25,345 bases of DNA. Source: Veillonella sp. (GTDB lineage: Bacteria > Bacillota > Negativicutes > Veillonellales > Veillonellaceae). Below are positions 1-7,951 of this stretch, piece by piece. Made by a program: the position numbers and the translations under genes. Below the pieces are notes generated by a model that ran no database searches, was not told the DNA's origin, and was given only the letters and a program-made list of their open reading frames with translations. Position 1 is the first letter of the stretch. The number at the start of each line of letters is the position of its first letter. The stretch covers positions 1-25,345 of the forward strand of contig NZ_SVCB01000021.1 in assembly GCF_015058545.1 (NCBI RefSeq). Reading direction: 5' to 3'.

Positions 1-166
1 AAGTGCCATCTGGGTAACCGTTGATTACACCAGCTGCTGCCAACTGAGATACGCTCTGGTATGCCCAATCGTTAGGAGTTACATCGGAGAATGGGTTAGC
101 TGCGAATGCAGTAGTTACGCCAAGTACAGCAGTTGCTGCAAATACGGCTGCAAAACGTTTTTTCAT
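1..166 (-). CDS. SLH-domain outer-membrane protein, OmpM-like (5' part only)
   Basis: Only the first 55 codons are inside the window; the gene continues beyond base 1. The start ATG is at 166-164, with an AAGGGG ribosome site about 8 nt upstream on the minus strand. The first ~23 residues form a signal peptide (MKKRFAAVFAATAVLG... ending AFA, then ANPFSDV). This is followed at once by the start of an S-layer homology domain (PFSDVTPNDWAYQSV, then a GVINGYPDGT motif). In Negativicutes this arrangement is typical of OmpM-type porins, in which the SLH domain tethers the outer membrane to the cell wall and a C-terminal beta-barrel follows. The barrel cannot be seen here, so another SLH surface protein remains possible. 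The gene lies 114 nt downstream of the recombinase on the same strand. Confidence 0.85.
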   Translation of the reverse strand, partial: MKKRFAAVFAATAVLGVTTAFAANPFSDVTPNDWAYQSVSQLAAAGVINGYPDGT

Positions 167-280
167 TGTAATTACCCCTTAGGGTACAATTTATGTAAAA
201 CCGTGAAACAAGTAGTGAATTTTCAATTTAAGTTTGAAAAAATTTATCTTAGTGTTTTAAAACTCTTGCCATATTTAATT

Positions 281-1615
281 TTAGTTGTTACTGAATTTTA
301 AAGCATATTTTTCATTGAGTTGTACATTTTCAATAGGTATTACATAGTTTGTTTCTGTTAATATTTTGTTGTTTTTATAATCATTTAAAGTAGAATCTTT
401 TAATACTGCTGAAAGTAGTTTTGCATTTAATTTCTGTGTTCCTGTAGGATTTAACAAATTCGAACTTCGAGACGATATAGCAGGGAGTAGTACGGATTTC
501 AGTAAAAAATGCCAATACTGATATTTACCGACAAGTGACCATTTCTGATAATCCTTATGACACTGTAAATATAGTTGTAATATCGATGAAGAAAGATAAG
601 GGGCAGACGTTTTAATAAGTCGGGGAATAGCCACCAATAGTGCACCTTCTATTTGAGGTTCTTTATATAGCGCTTTATTGGCACAAATATCGGGGTGATT
701 AATGGCTTGTGGGCATTGATAGTAAACATAAACTTTATCTTTGTACCGTCGTCGCATACCGACTAAACGGTGGTGACATGAGGGGCATCGAAGCAGTCCC
801 TTAAAAAGATATGGTTCGCTTAATGCCTTGGCTGAGTAGGATGCTCCATGATGGCGTGGTCTTTTTAACGCCTGTTGAACGGCCGAAAAGGTATCTTGAG
901 AAATAATTGGAGGGGCATAATAATCAATTCCATAAAAACGGCCCGTATACTTTTTATTACGCAATAGTTTGGTAATGGTAGGATAGGCACGAACGATACC
1001 ATGTTTTTCAGCTAAATAAATCATGGTCTGTCGAATTGATTTGGTTTTTAAATAATAATTGAAAATATCTCGGATAATAGACGCTTTTTCATCAGGTACG
1101 ATATGCTTATTTTGAATTGAGTAACCTAATGGAAGTTTTCCGGAAATGACTTCCCCTCGTTTAATTTTATCGGCAAATACGAAATTGATTCGCTCCGAAG
1201 TAGTGTCCGATTCATTTTGGGCAATGGACAGTTTAATGTTAAGGTAGAGACGACCTTGTGCCGTATTTGTATTGTAATCTTCCTCCGTTGTTTCCCAGAC
1301 TACATTATATTTATCCAAAATAGCCTGATAAGTGTAAAAATCGGAAACATTACGAAACCATCGATCCAGCTTAATAAATAAGATACAGTCGATTCGACCG
1401 GCCTGAACATCTTGTAACATACGGGCAAATTCTTTGCGACGACCGGGGCGACTGCGTGCCGAGATGCCTTCGTCACGATAACAGTCTACAATTTGGTAGT
1501 TGTGCTCTAAGGCGTATTGTCGCAGCCTGTTTTCTTGAGCTTGCAGGGAATAACCGTTCATGGCTTGTTCTTCATGAGAGACTCTGATATAGAGTGCTGA
1601 ACGTTTGACATTCAT
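281..1615 (-). CDS. Large serine recombinase (resolvase/invertase family), orphan
   Basis: The 444-residue protein has the N-terminal resolvase catalytic domain: YIRVS places the nucleophile at Ser13 with Arg11 beside it, then GYSLQAQ and LDRWFR. A recombinase domain follows (about residues 155-260), then a zinc ribbon with a CPSC pair and later cysteines (about 275-315) and a ~110-residue tail. Such enzymes cut and rejoin DNA at att or inversion sites through a phosphoserine link. The length is at the short end for large serine recombinases, and the long coiled-coil after the ribbon is not evident. No phage, conjugation or transposon genes accompany it. It is AT-richer than the core genes to its right. 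It could be an integrase relic, a domesticated enzyme, or an invertase acting on the neighbouring surface-protein gene. Confidence 0.9.
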   Translation of the reverse strand: MNVKRSALYIRVSHEEQAMNGYSLQAQENRLRQYALEHNYQIVDCYRDEGISARSRPGRRKEFARMLQDVQAGRIDCILFIKLDRWFRNVSDFYTYQAILDKYNVVWETTEEDYNTNTAQGRLYLNIKLSIAQNESDTTSERINFVFADKIKRGEVISGKLPLGYSIQNKHIVPDEKASIIRDIFNYYLKTKSIRQTMIYLAEKHGIVRAYPTITKLLRNKKYTGRFYGIDYYAPPIISQDTFSAVQQALKRPRHHGASYSAKALSEPYLFKGLLRCPSCHHRLVGMRRRYKDKVYVYYQCPQAINHPDICANKALYKEPQIEGALLVAIPRLIKTSAPYLSSSILQLYLQCHKDYQKWSLVGKYQYWHFLLKSVLLPAISSRSSNLLNPTGTQKLNAKLLSAVLKDSTLNDYKNNKILTETNYVIPIENVQLNEKYALKFSNN

Positions 1616-1662
1616 ACATAGTCACTATTGGTATCTGAATCAATCCAATAGTAATTCCTCCT
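1616..1662 (-). promoter_or_regulatory. Recombinase leader: SD separated from start by hairpin
   Basis: On the minus strand an AGGAGG Shine-Dalgarno lies at 1662-1657, but the ATG is at 1615, 41 nt away. Between them is a perfect 8-bp inverted repeat, ACTATTGG at 1624-1631 and CCAATAGT at 1645-1652, with a 13-nt loop. If it folds, the effective spacing is about 12 nt. No second strong Shine-Dalgarno is seen next to the ATG. An in-frame TGA lies three codons upstream of the ATG, so the reading frame cannot be extended. The repeat could instead be a DNA site bound by the recombinase or a repressor. Confidence 0.5.
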
Positions 1663-1729
1663 TTCAAAATTAAAATAGAATAATGGATCTAAAGGGTCAT
1701 ATAGTTTTAAAAAAATAAAAGTATATGGC

Positions 1730-1801
1730 TTGACTTCATCGTAACATACCTTATATTGGAGATTGATAAAAGTCGAATAACTTCAGCAAATATGGTATAC
1801 T
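1730..1801 (+). promoter_or_regulatory. Putative promoters for the HAD-rapZ-yvcK operon
   Basis: Two sigma-70-like candidates precede the HAD gene. The first is TTGACT (1730-1735), a 16-nt spacer and TATATT (1752-1757). The second is an extended -10, TGG followed by TATACT (1793-1801), with no good -35. Downstream, at 1811-1834, CCCC and GGGG arms flanking an AT-rich loop could form a weak leader hairpin. These are consensus matches by eye only. Confidence 0.4.
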
Positions 1802-1870
1802 TAATAATAGCCCCTTAAATTAGACATCCGGGGTTATAAACGAAAATTCAGATCGGATTGTGAGGTATCT

Positions 1871-2671
1871 ATGGCAGATATACGTTTATTGGCAATTGAT
1901 TTAGATGATACATTAGTTAGAGAAGATAATACAATTTCAGATTATACGCGGCGCATTTTGAAAGAGGCCGAGGCGAAGGGCATTTACATCGTGATTGCCA
2001 CAGGCCGCATGTACCAGACGGCACGACCGGTAGGTCTCGCCATGGATATCGGCGATTTGCCGATGATTCTTTTCTCCGGCGGGTTGGTGCAGCGCATCGA
2101 ATCAGGTGAAAAGTTATTTGAACAAACGGTAGATGTGTCGGTGGCTAATGAGATTTTGCAATTGGCTAAAACTAATGATTGGTATGTGCAGTCTTATATT
2201 GATGATGAATTGCTCGTTCATCATGAAACGGAAGAGTCCCGCATGTATGAAAAAGGTGTCGGTGCTAAGCCGGTATATATCGGTGATGCGGTGTACACTG
2301 CACCGAAAGGGCCGAATAAGTTATTGTTTATTGCGGAGTCGCAAAAGATTCTGCATATTGAAGCAAGTTTAAATAAAGATTTTGCGGACAAAGTAGAAAT
2401 TGTGCGCAGCAAGCCGAATTTCTTAGAGATTAACAGCATGAATTGCACGAAGGGCAGCACCTTGGCTCATATGGTTGAAGAATTAGGGCTGAAACCGGAG
2501 CAGGTAGTGGCGTTCGGTAATTCGCAAAACGATATTTCCATGCTGAAATACGCCGGCACGGCGGTGGCTGTGGCGAATGCGGATGATAATGTAAAAGCGG
2601 TGGCTCACGAAATATGTCCGTCTAATGAAGAGGACGGGGTAGCGCACTGGCTCGAGGAGCATATTTTATAG
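1871..2671 (+). CDS. Cof-type HAD-superfamily phosphatase
   Basis: The 266-residue protein belongs to the HAD IIB (Cof/YbiV-like) sugar-phosphate or nucleotide phosphatases, soluble and Mg-dependent. Motif I is DLDDT at residues 10-14, with Asp10 the expected nucleophile. Motif II is the Ser in LFSGG, and motif III/IV is the C-terminal segment GNSQNDISML. The cap domain lies between them. Length fits the family (about 260-290). The start ATG at 1871 follows a GAGG site at 1862-1865. It is the first gene of the rapZ-yvcK unit, separated from rapZ by 15 nt. The substrate cannot be predicted from sequence. Confidence 0.85.
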   Translation: MADIRLLAIDLDDTLVREDNTISDYTRRILKEAEAKGIYIVIATGRMYQTARPVGLAMDIGDLPMILFSGGLVQRIESGEKLFEQTVDVSVANEILQLAKTNDWYVQSYIDDELLVHHETEESRMYEKGVGAKPVYIGDAVYTAPKGPNKLLFIAESQKILHIEASLNKDFADKVEIVRSKPNFLEINSMNCTKGSTLAHMVEELGLKPEQVVAFGNSQNDISMLKYAGTAVAVANADDNVKAVAHEICPSNEEDGVAHWLEEHIL

Positions 2672-2686
2672 GAAGGGAGACCTATT

Positions 2687-3610
2687 GTGGAAGGTACGTT
2701 CAGATTACTCATTGTGACAGGTATGTCCGGTGCAGGCAAAACACAGGTAATGCAAGCCCTGGAAGATATGGGGTTCTTTTGTGTAGATAATTTGCCGCCC
2801 GTTTTAATTCCGAAGTTTAGTAATTTGTGCCGCCAAGCAAGCGACCGTATTAATCAAGTGGCGCTGGTGGTGGATATTCGTGGCGGTCAGTTTTTCGAAA
2901 GCTTGTCGGATGCGTTGGCATCGCTCAAAGAAATGCAGGTTCCTTATGAAATCGTGTTCATGGATGCTACCGACGAAACGCTGATTCGACGTTACAAAGA
3001 AAGCCGTCGCAGTCATCCGTTGGCGCCGGACGGCCGCATTACGGTCGGTCTTAAAAAAGAACGTAAGATTCTTGACTCCATCCGTCCGTTTGTCGATTAT
3101 ATTATCGACACGACGAATATGAAAACGAGCCAGTTAAAGGCGTACTTGCGTCAGAAGTTTTCACAATTGGAAGAAAAGAAACAGGGCATTGCCGTGTCGG
3201 TCGTAAGTTTCGGCTTTAAATACGGCATTCCTCTTGATGCGGATATGGTATGGGATGTTCGTTTTTTACCAAATCCGTACTATAATCCGGAATTTCGTCA
3301 TAAAACGGGCCGTGTACCGCAGGTTAATGAATACATTAATTCATTCGAGGTGACGGAACAATTTTTGAGTACTATGTTTTCAACTATGGACTTCTTATTG
3401 CCTAATTATGAAAAAGAAGGTAAGAGTCAGTTCGTGGTGGCTGTAGGCTGTACGGGCGGTATGCATCGCAGTGTAGCTATGGCGGAAGCGTTGTATAATC
3501 ATGTACAGACATTAGGCTATCGGGCAACAATTGAGCATCGGGATATGTTTAAAAATAATGTTGAAGAGGATTGCAATCCTCGCGAGGTAACGGCGGCCGA
3601 AATCAAATAA
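2687..3610 (+). CDS. rapZ: RapZ/YvcJ family nucleotide-binding protein
   Basis: The 307-residue protein has the RapZ layout: an N-terminal P-loop (GMSGAGKT, residues 12-19) and the family's C-terminal domain with GCTGGMHRS (254-262). In E. coli RapZ is an RNA-binding adaptor that controls glmS through small RNAs; in Firmicutes the orthologue YvcJ binds and hydrolyses GTP and its role is less clear. The start is GTG at 2687, preceded by a GGGAG site. It sits between the HAD gene and yvcK, and the rapZ-yvcK-whiA order is a hallmark of Firmicutes. Both motifs are intact, so it is probably functional. Confidence 0.95.
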   Translation: MEGTFRLLIVTGMSGAGKTQVMQALEDMGFFCVDNLPPVLIPKFSNLCRQASDRINQVALVVDIRGGQFFESLSDALASLKEMQVPYEIVFMDATDETLIRRYKESRRSHPLAPDGRITVGLKKERKILDSIRPFVDYIIDTTNMKTSQLKAYLRQKFSQLEEKKQGIAVSVVSFGFKYGIPLDADMVWDVRFLPNPYYNPEFRHKTGRVPQVNEYINSFEVTEQFLSTMFSTMDFLLPNYEKEGKSQFVVAVGCTGGMHRSVAMAEALYNHVQTLGYRATIEHRDMFKNNVEEDCNPREVTAAEIK

Positions 3611-3644
3611 TTCGGCAGGGTTATCGCTAGATAGGAGAATTCAA

Positions 3645-4994
3645 ATGATACATATGTCAGGATTCCGGTGGCTCACGCCAGGCCTTAAATTAAAACGATG
3701 GCTGGTTGTGTTTGGTCTTGGTATGCTGCTCGTAATCATCGGTGTGGCCTTGATGCTTAATTATCAATGGCTGTCATACTTTGAAGATTTATTTTTACAA
3801 TTTTTATATGAAACAACCGGTTCGTACAACTATACAACATTAGCGACCGGCGGTTTTATCACTATTTTGGTAGGTATCGTGCTCATGACTATCGGCACTA
3901 AGCAAGTAGGTAGCGCGGTGGTGCGAGCTATCATTCCGGCCGATACGGATAAAGTGGGGGATTATATTTTCCAAAATATTCGCATGGCGAAAGGTCCGAA
4001 AGTCGTTGTTATCGGCGGCGGTACCGGTTTATCTACGTTGCTGCGTGGTTTGAAAACGCACACGTCCAACTTGACGGCTATCGTAACGGTAGCCGATGAC
4101 GGCGGTTCGTCCGGTCGTTTACGTGAAGACTTCCAAATGATTGCGCCGGGCGATTTGCGTAACTGCTTGGTGGCTTTAGCGGAAAAAGAAGGCCTTATGG
4201 AACAGCTTTTCCGCTATCGTTTCGGCGGTGAAGGCGACTTGGCCGGTCACAGTTTCGGTAACTTATTCTTAACCGCGTTGACGCAGATTCTTGATGAAGA
4301 TGTGGATAAGGCGCTTGACGCATCCAGTAAGATTTTGAAGGTGCGCGGTCGTGTTATTCCGGCGTCTACGCAGAACATTGTACTCATGGCGGAAATGGAA
4401 GACGGTTCCATTGTGGCCGGTGAAAGTCAGATTCCGACCGTGCAAAAACGAATTAAACGAGTTTTCACAGAACCGGCTTTACCGCAACCGCAAGGAGCTG
4501 CTTTGCAAGCTATTGATGAAGCGGATGCGATTATTTTGGGACCGGGCAGCTTATATACAAGTATTATGCCAAACCTTTTGATTGATAAAATTGCAGAGCA
4601 TATTAAGGCTTCTAAGGCACCAAAAATTTATATTTGTAATGTTATGACTCAGCCGGGTGAGACGGACGGTTATACAGCGGCCGATCATGTGGCAGCCTTG
4701 CAACGCTTGGCCGGTCAAGGCATTGTCGATACGGCTATTGTTAATGATGTGCCGTTTGACGAAGCAGTTATCGAGAAGTATAAAGCAGTAGGCGCCGAAC
4801 CGGTGAAGGTGGATACAGATAAATTGGCCAGTCTTGGGGTGCGTACAGTGCGTGCCGGCCTTATTCAGCATCCGGAAACGGCTGTTCATGATCCGGAACG
4901 CCTCGGCAAAATCGTAATGGATGTCATTTACGCCATGCAGTCCGGTTTGGAACCGCATATTCTAGAATACTATTTAAAACGCGAAGACCGTTAA
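3645..4994 (+). CDS. yvcK: YvcK/CofD-like gluconeogenesis factor, membrane-anchored
   Basis: The 449-residue protein carries two N-terminal membrane helices (about residues 19-39 and 66-84), then a CofD-like domain beginning with the glycine-rich IGGGTGLST at 123-131. Further family motifs are VADDGGSSGRLR, PGDLRNC, LGPGSLYTS and CNVMTQPGET. YvcK binds UDP-sugars and is needed for growth on gluconeogenic carbon and for cell-wall synthesis in Bacillus and Listeria. B. subtilis YvcK is soluble and shorter, so the membrane-anchored form here ties the domain to the inner membrane. A TAGGAGA site precedes the ATG at 3645. A later start would remove the helices, but no better ribosome site was seen. 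Confidence 0.92.
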   Translation: MIHMSGFRWLTPGLKLKRWLVVFGLGMLLVIIGVALMLNYQWLSYFEDLFLQFLYETTGSYNYTTLATGGFITILVGIVLMTIGTKQVGSAVVRAIIPADTDKVGDYIFQNIRMAKGPKVVVIGGGTGLSTLLRGLKTHTSNLTAIVTVADDGGSSGRLREDFQMIAPGDLRNCLVALAEKEGLMEQLFRYRFGGEGDLAGHSFGNLFLTALTQILDEDVDKALDASSKILKVRGRVIPASTQNIVLMAEMEDGSIVAGESQIPTVQKRIKRVFTEPALPQPQGAALQAIDEADAIILGPGSLYTSIMPNLLIDKIAEHIKASKAPKIYICNVMTQPGETDGYTAADHVAALQRLAGQGIVDTAIVNDVPFDEAVIEKYKAVGAEPVKVDTDKLASLGVRTVRAGLIQHPETAVHDPERLGKIVMDVIYAMQSGLEPHILEYYLKREDR

Positions 4995-5077
4995 TCACCT
5001 GTAATTCTTGAAGCGATTGATGTAATTAGTGCGGCTGATGCGGTTACAGCGATTTTAGTCAGATTTTGTATTAACTA

Positions 5078-5089
5078 AGGCGTACGCCT
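5078..5089. repeat. 12-bp perfect palindrome in yvcK-whiA gap
   Basis: The 141-nt gap between yvcK and whiA contains the perfect palindrome AGGCGTACGCCT. It has no loop, so it is more likely a protein-binding site than an RNA hairpin. No clear promoter was recognised beside it, and chance cannot be excluded. Confidence 0.2.
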
Positions 5090-5135
5090 GCTGCTACATT
5101 ACCGGCAGTTTTGAGAAAAGAGAAGGGAGGCACCT

Positions 5136-6080
5136 ATGTCGTTTGCAGAAGATGTAAAAAACGAGCTGTGTCAGTACAAAAATGAAGACAGTTTGTCTGC
5201 CAAAGTAGAAGCCTCTTGTTTATTGCGCATGGGTGGTTCATTATTATTGGGCAGTCAGGGCCGTGTGGGCATTCGTTTGGCGACCGCCAATAATGCGGTA
5301 GCACGCCGCGTATTGTCTATTTTACGGGCTCATTATGCGCTACATACGTCCGTCCTCATTCGTCGCGGTTTAAATCTGCGCAAAAAGAATGTGTATACTT
5401 TAACCGTAGAACCTACCGTTGAAGGACGTGAGGCTTTAGAGGATATGGCGTTATGGCCCATGGATACGGCCTTACCGGCAGAGTGGCTGACAACGATGGA
5501 AGGGCGTCGTGCCTTTTTGCGCGGTGCCTTTTTAGGAGGCGGTTCCGTTAATAAGCCGGAAAGTGATTACCATTTGGAGTTTATGACGAGCAATCAAAAT
5601 TTTGCCAATGAAATCGTCAGAGTATTACGGCTTTTTCACATTGTAGCGCGCGTAACCGAGCGTAAAGACTCGTATGTGGTGTATATTAAAGAAGGTGACG
5701 CCGTGACGGATTGTCTCCAAATCATGGGGGCTCAGTCAGCCCTTATGGAATTTGAAACGGTGCGCGTTGTCAAAACGGTGCGTAATCAGATTAATCGGCA
5801 GGTAAATTGTGAAACGGCTAATCTGCAAAAGACGGTGAATGCGGCGGTGCGTCAACTCGAGAGTATTCGTATCATTGAGCGACATCAAGAGCTTAGCGAT
5901 TTGCCTCCGAAATTATTGGAAGTGGCGATGGTACGCTTGGATAATCCGGACGCCAGTTTAGGGGAATTGGTTGATCTTTTGGGCGGCCATATTTCTAAAT
6001 CCGGCGTAGGCCATCGCTTCCGTAAATTGGAGCAATTAGCACTGTCTTATGAGCCTATGGGCTTGGAAGAGTTTGTGTGA
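5136..6080 (+). CDS. whiA: WhiA, DNA-binding cell-division/sporulation-type regulator
   Basis: The 314-residue protein matches WhiA. An N-terminal region begins SFAEDVKNEL, a degenerate LAGLIDADG homing-endonuclease-like fold follows (segment FLRGAFLGGGSVNKPE near residues 129-144), and a C-terminal helix-turn-helix domain contains LRLDNPDASLGEL-like and SKSGVGHRFRKL segments. WhiA acts in septation and chromosome organisation in Firmicutes and Actinobacteria and is not a nuclease. The GAAGGGAGG site is well placed before ATG 5136. The gene closes the conserved rapZ-yvcK-whiA block; its length is normal for the family. Confidence 0.95.
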   Translation: MSFAEDVKNELCQYKNEDSLSAKVEASCLLRMGGSLLLGSQGRVGIRLATANNAVARRVLSILRAHYALHTSVLIRRGLNLRKKNVYTLTVEPTVEGREALEDMALWPMDTALPAEWLTTMEGRRAFLRGAFLGGGSVNKPESDYHLEFMTSNQNFANEIVRVLRLFHIVARVTERKDSYVVYIKEGDAVTDCLQIMGAQSALMEFETVRVVKTVRNQINRQVNCETANLQKTVNAAVRQLESIRIIERHQELSDLPPKLLEVAMVRLDNPDASLGELVDLLGGHISKSGVGHRFRKLEQLALSYEPMGLEEFV

Positions 6081-6119
6081 ATAAAACTCTTCGAATCAAG
6101 AGTATGTTTAAGTACTCTT
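6066..6119 (+). promoter_or_regulatory. Alternative hairpins spanning the whiA stop codon
   Basis: GAAGAGTTT (6066-6074) and AAACTCTTC (6084-6092) form a perfect 9-bp stem around the whiA stop. Two further arms of the same sequence family follow, AAGAGT (6098-6103) and ACTCTT (6114-6119), so mutually exclusive pairings are possible. There is no T-run, so this is not an ordinary terminator. It ends 37 nt before the next gene's start. Confidence 0.35.
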
Positions 6120-6156
6120 TGAAGTAAAAGTTTGTCTAGGAAAGAGGAATAATTCA

Positions 6157-7671
6157 GTGAAATTATTACGCAATAAATATAGATGGTTAGCCATCTTAGT
6201 CGCGTTATGGACACGGGGCGTAGGTTTTGTAATCGGGGCACCGCCGGAAACGGTGAACTTCCAAACTACAAGCTTTACGCCACTGCCTGTAGTTTTGACG
6301 GAAGAAAAAGACACATTGATTTTTTCTGACAGTCCTGAATATGTAAATAAAAGCGGTGTATTGGCGGCCGGTACGGTTAACGGCACGGGTCGTGTGTATT
6401 TCTATCTTGTTAATGAAATGAAAGAACCTCAAAAAATTGCCATTGTACTGGAAAATACATCCAAAAAGAATGTAGAGGTGACGGTTCACCGTGAGATTTT
6501 TGCAGAACCGAATCGTGAATATTTTGTAGTGGGCAGTGAATTGTCGCGGGAAGATTTGGATGCGCCATACGTGGGCACGAATCGTCAATGGCAACCGGCT
6601 GCTCAACGGGAACGGTCGGCAAAGGCAGCCGGTGTACCGGTGCCGTCAGTAACCGCAAAGAAGGATACGATTGAACAAATTGCCGATACCGCCACGACCA
6701 ATAAATCAACGGACGATACAGCCGTAGCCAATACAGCGACAGCTAATGGCGCTACGGCCAATACGGGCGGCGCGATTGAGAAGATGGCCGTAGCCGACCA
6801 AAGAGGTGACGATGAGGCTGTCAAAGTAGGCGATGATGTAGTGGGCAAACAGCGTGAACAGGCGGTTAAGGCTTGGCGTAAAGAGGTTCGTCAGCAGGCT
6901 CAGGCTGAGGCCAAATTAAAGCCAACCGTGCTTGATACGGTGACGTTGGCGCCGGGCGGCAAACAAGCTTTCTTTTCAAAACTCGATAAAATCCCGATTC
7001 CGCAGGATGACTTGTTCTCCGGGATTTTTGACTTTACGTCTACCGGTCCGGTGTACGTAAAAGTCATGATGTTACCCTTTGAAACACCGGCTTTGGGCGG
7101 TTCTTTGATGGCGGAAACTTTGCCTATGGATGAAGTGGCCTTGCGCGGTACTTATGTGGGCGCTCAGCGTCGTTTGACCTTGATGCAGCCCTTTGACAGT
7201 TCCTTGGGACCTGTGTCTGTTATGGTAGCTAATGACCGTGAAGATCCCTTCGTGGAAGGCGTTGATGAATTGACGCCAAATACAGCTTCCAATGCTTCAG
7301 GTACTGGAAGTGCTGCCGGTGCTACAGGTGATGTAAGCACTGTTGCGGCGGTAAGCGGTACGGCCGTAACGAATCGCGGTAATTACGGTGTGAGCTATGA
7401 AGTGACGATTCCCACTATGGGCAATCGAGATTTTGCCCTTTACATCAACCCTTTGGGCGGAGCCTATGCCGGTTCCTTTAAGGTAACGTATGACGGCCAA
7501 TCGGAAATTTATAATGTACCGACGGGAGCACGCTTATTTTTAGGTAATAATACGACGGAAGACAGCCAGTATTTCAACACCTATAAAGCGGGTAAATTAT
7601 TGACGATTCAATTTATTCCCGCCGGAGCATCTAATTTGCCGATTCAGTTTTTATTGGTGCCACAGGCATAA
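6157..7671 (+). CDS. Exported protein of unknown function
   Basis: The family of this 504-residue protein is not recognised. A GTG start at 6157 follows a GAGG site. Residues ~10-27 are hydrophobic and look like a signal peptide ending near VIGA. An N-terminal beta-rich region (~30-150) contains VYFYLVNEMKEPQKIAIVLEN-type strands. Next comes a low-complexity Ala/Thr/Asn stretch (~170-210), then a charged, possibly helical KAWRKEVRQQAQAEAK segment. A second globular part (~265-504) ends in strands such as FALYINPLGGAYAGSF. No catalytic motif or C-terminal anchor is evident. It is 76 nt after whiA and is followed by a strong terminator. An envelope role is a guess from the signal peptide and composition. 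Confidence 0.75.
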   Translation: MKLLRNKYRWLAILVALWTRGVGFVIGAPPETVNFQTTSFTPLPVVLTEEKDTLIFSDSPEYVNKSGVLAAGTVNGTGRVYFYLVNEMKEPQKIAIVLENTSKKNVEVTVHREIFAEPNREYFVVGSELSREDLDAPYVGTNRQWQPAAQRERSAKAAGVPVPSVTAKKDTIEQIADTATTNKSTDDTAVANTATANGATANTGGAIEKMAVADQRGDDEAVKVGDDVVGKQREQAVKAWRKEVRQQAQAEAKLKPTVLDTVTLAPGGKQAFFSKLDKIPIPQDDLFSGIFDFTSTGPVYVKVMMLPFETPALGGSLMAETLPMDEVALRGTYVGAQRRLTLMQPFDSSLGPVSVMVANDREDPFVEGVDELTPNTASNASGTGSAAGATGDVSTVAAVSGTAVTNRGNYGVSYEVTIPTMGNRDFALYINPLGGAYAGSFKVTYDGQSEIYNVPTGARLFLGNNTTEDSQYFNTYKAGKLLTIQFIPAGASNLPIQFLLVPQA

Positions 7672-7734
7672 TTACAGGCAAAGTTAAGATTGCGCTGAAT
7701 AGTGGCCTAGTTGCAAAGTAGAATAAATTAATTC

Positions 7735-7767
7735 AAGTGAGAGCGATGTATTTCGCTCTCACTTTTT
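7735..7767 (+). terminator. Intrinsic terminator after the exported-protein gene
   Basis: A perfect 11-bp stem, AGTGAGAGCGA (7736-7746) and TCGCTCTCACT (7753-7763), with a 6-nt loop is followed by a run of T (7763-7767). It ends the unit beginning at the HAD gene or whiA and separates it from the iron locus. Confidence 0.9.
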
Positions 7768-7852
7768 GCTTTATACCGCAAGTTTACCCATAAATTGAAA
7801 ATTAAATGTCTTTTTGGAGCAGAACTCTCAACATGTCCCTGTTATTATTAAC

Positions 7853-7874
7853 TTATTGAGTAATATTCTCATAA
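7853..7874. promoter_or_regulatory. Fur-box-like inverted repeat upstream of tonB
   Basis: TGAG (7857-7860) and CTCA (7868-7871) flank TAATATT, with outer TTA and TAA arms. Read as 7-1-7, the right half (reverse complement TGAGAAT) differs by one base from the Fur half-site TGATAAT; the left half (TGAGTAA) is weaker. It lies 81 nt before the tonB start. Iron control would be expected for this gene, but the operator is a visual match only. Confidence 0.35.
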
Positions 7875-7893
7875 TTCCTGAAGGTAAAAATTG

Positions 7894-7930
7894 ATCTAAA
7901 TTTTGATTTAGATAGGATTAGACTTAGGAT
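7894..7930 (+). promoter_or_regulatory. Inverted repeat and putative tonB promoter
   Basis: A perfect 8-bp repeat, ATCTAAAT (7894-7901) and ATTTAGAT (7906-7913), overlaps a weak promoter candidate: TTGATT (7903-7908), a 16-nt spacer and TAGGAT (7925-7930). The overlap suggests a regulator site at the promoter. Neither element is strong. Confidence 0.3.
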
Positions 7931-7951
7931 TTATCGTATAAGGAGGTAATT

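Noticed and set aside
281..1870. Prophage or integrative element
   Set aside because: Only the recombinase is present; no structural, replication, conjugation or cargo genes and no att repeats were found.
5078..5089. Terminator between yvcK and whiA
   Set aside because: The palindrome has no loop and no T-run follows, so it cannot act as an intrinsic terminator.
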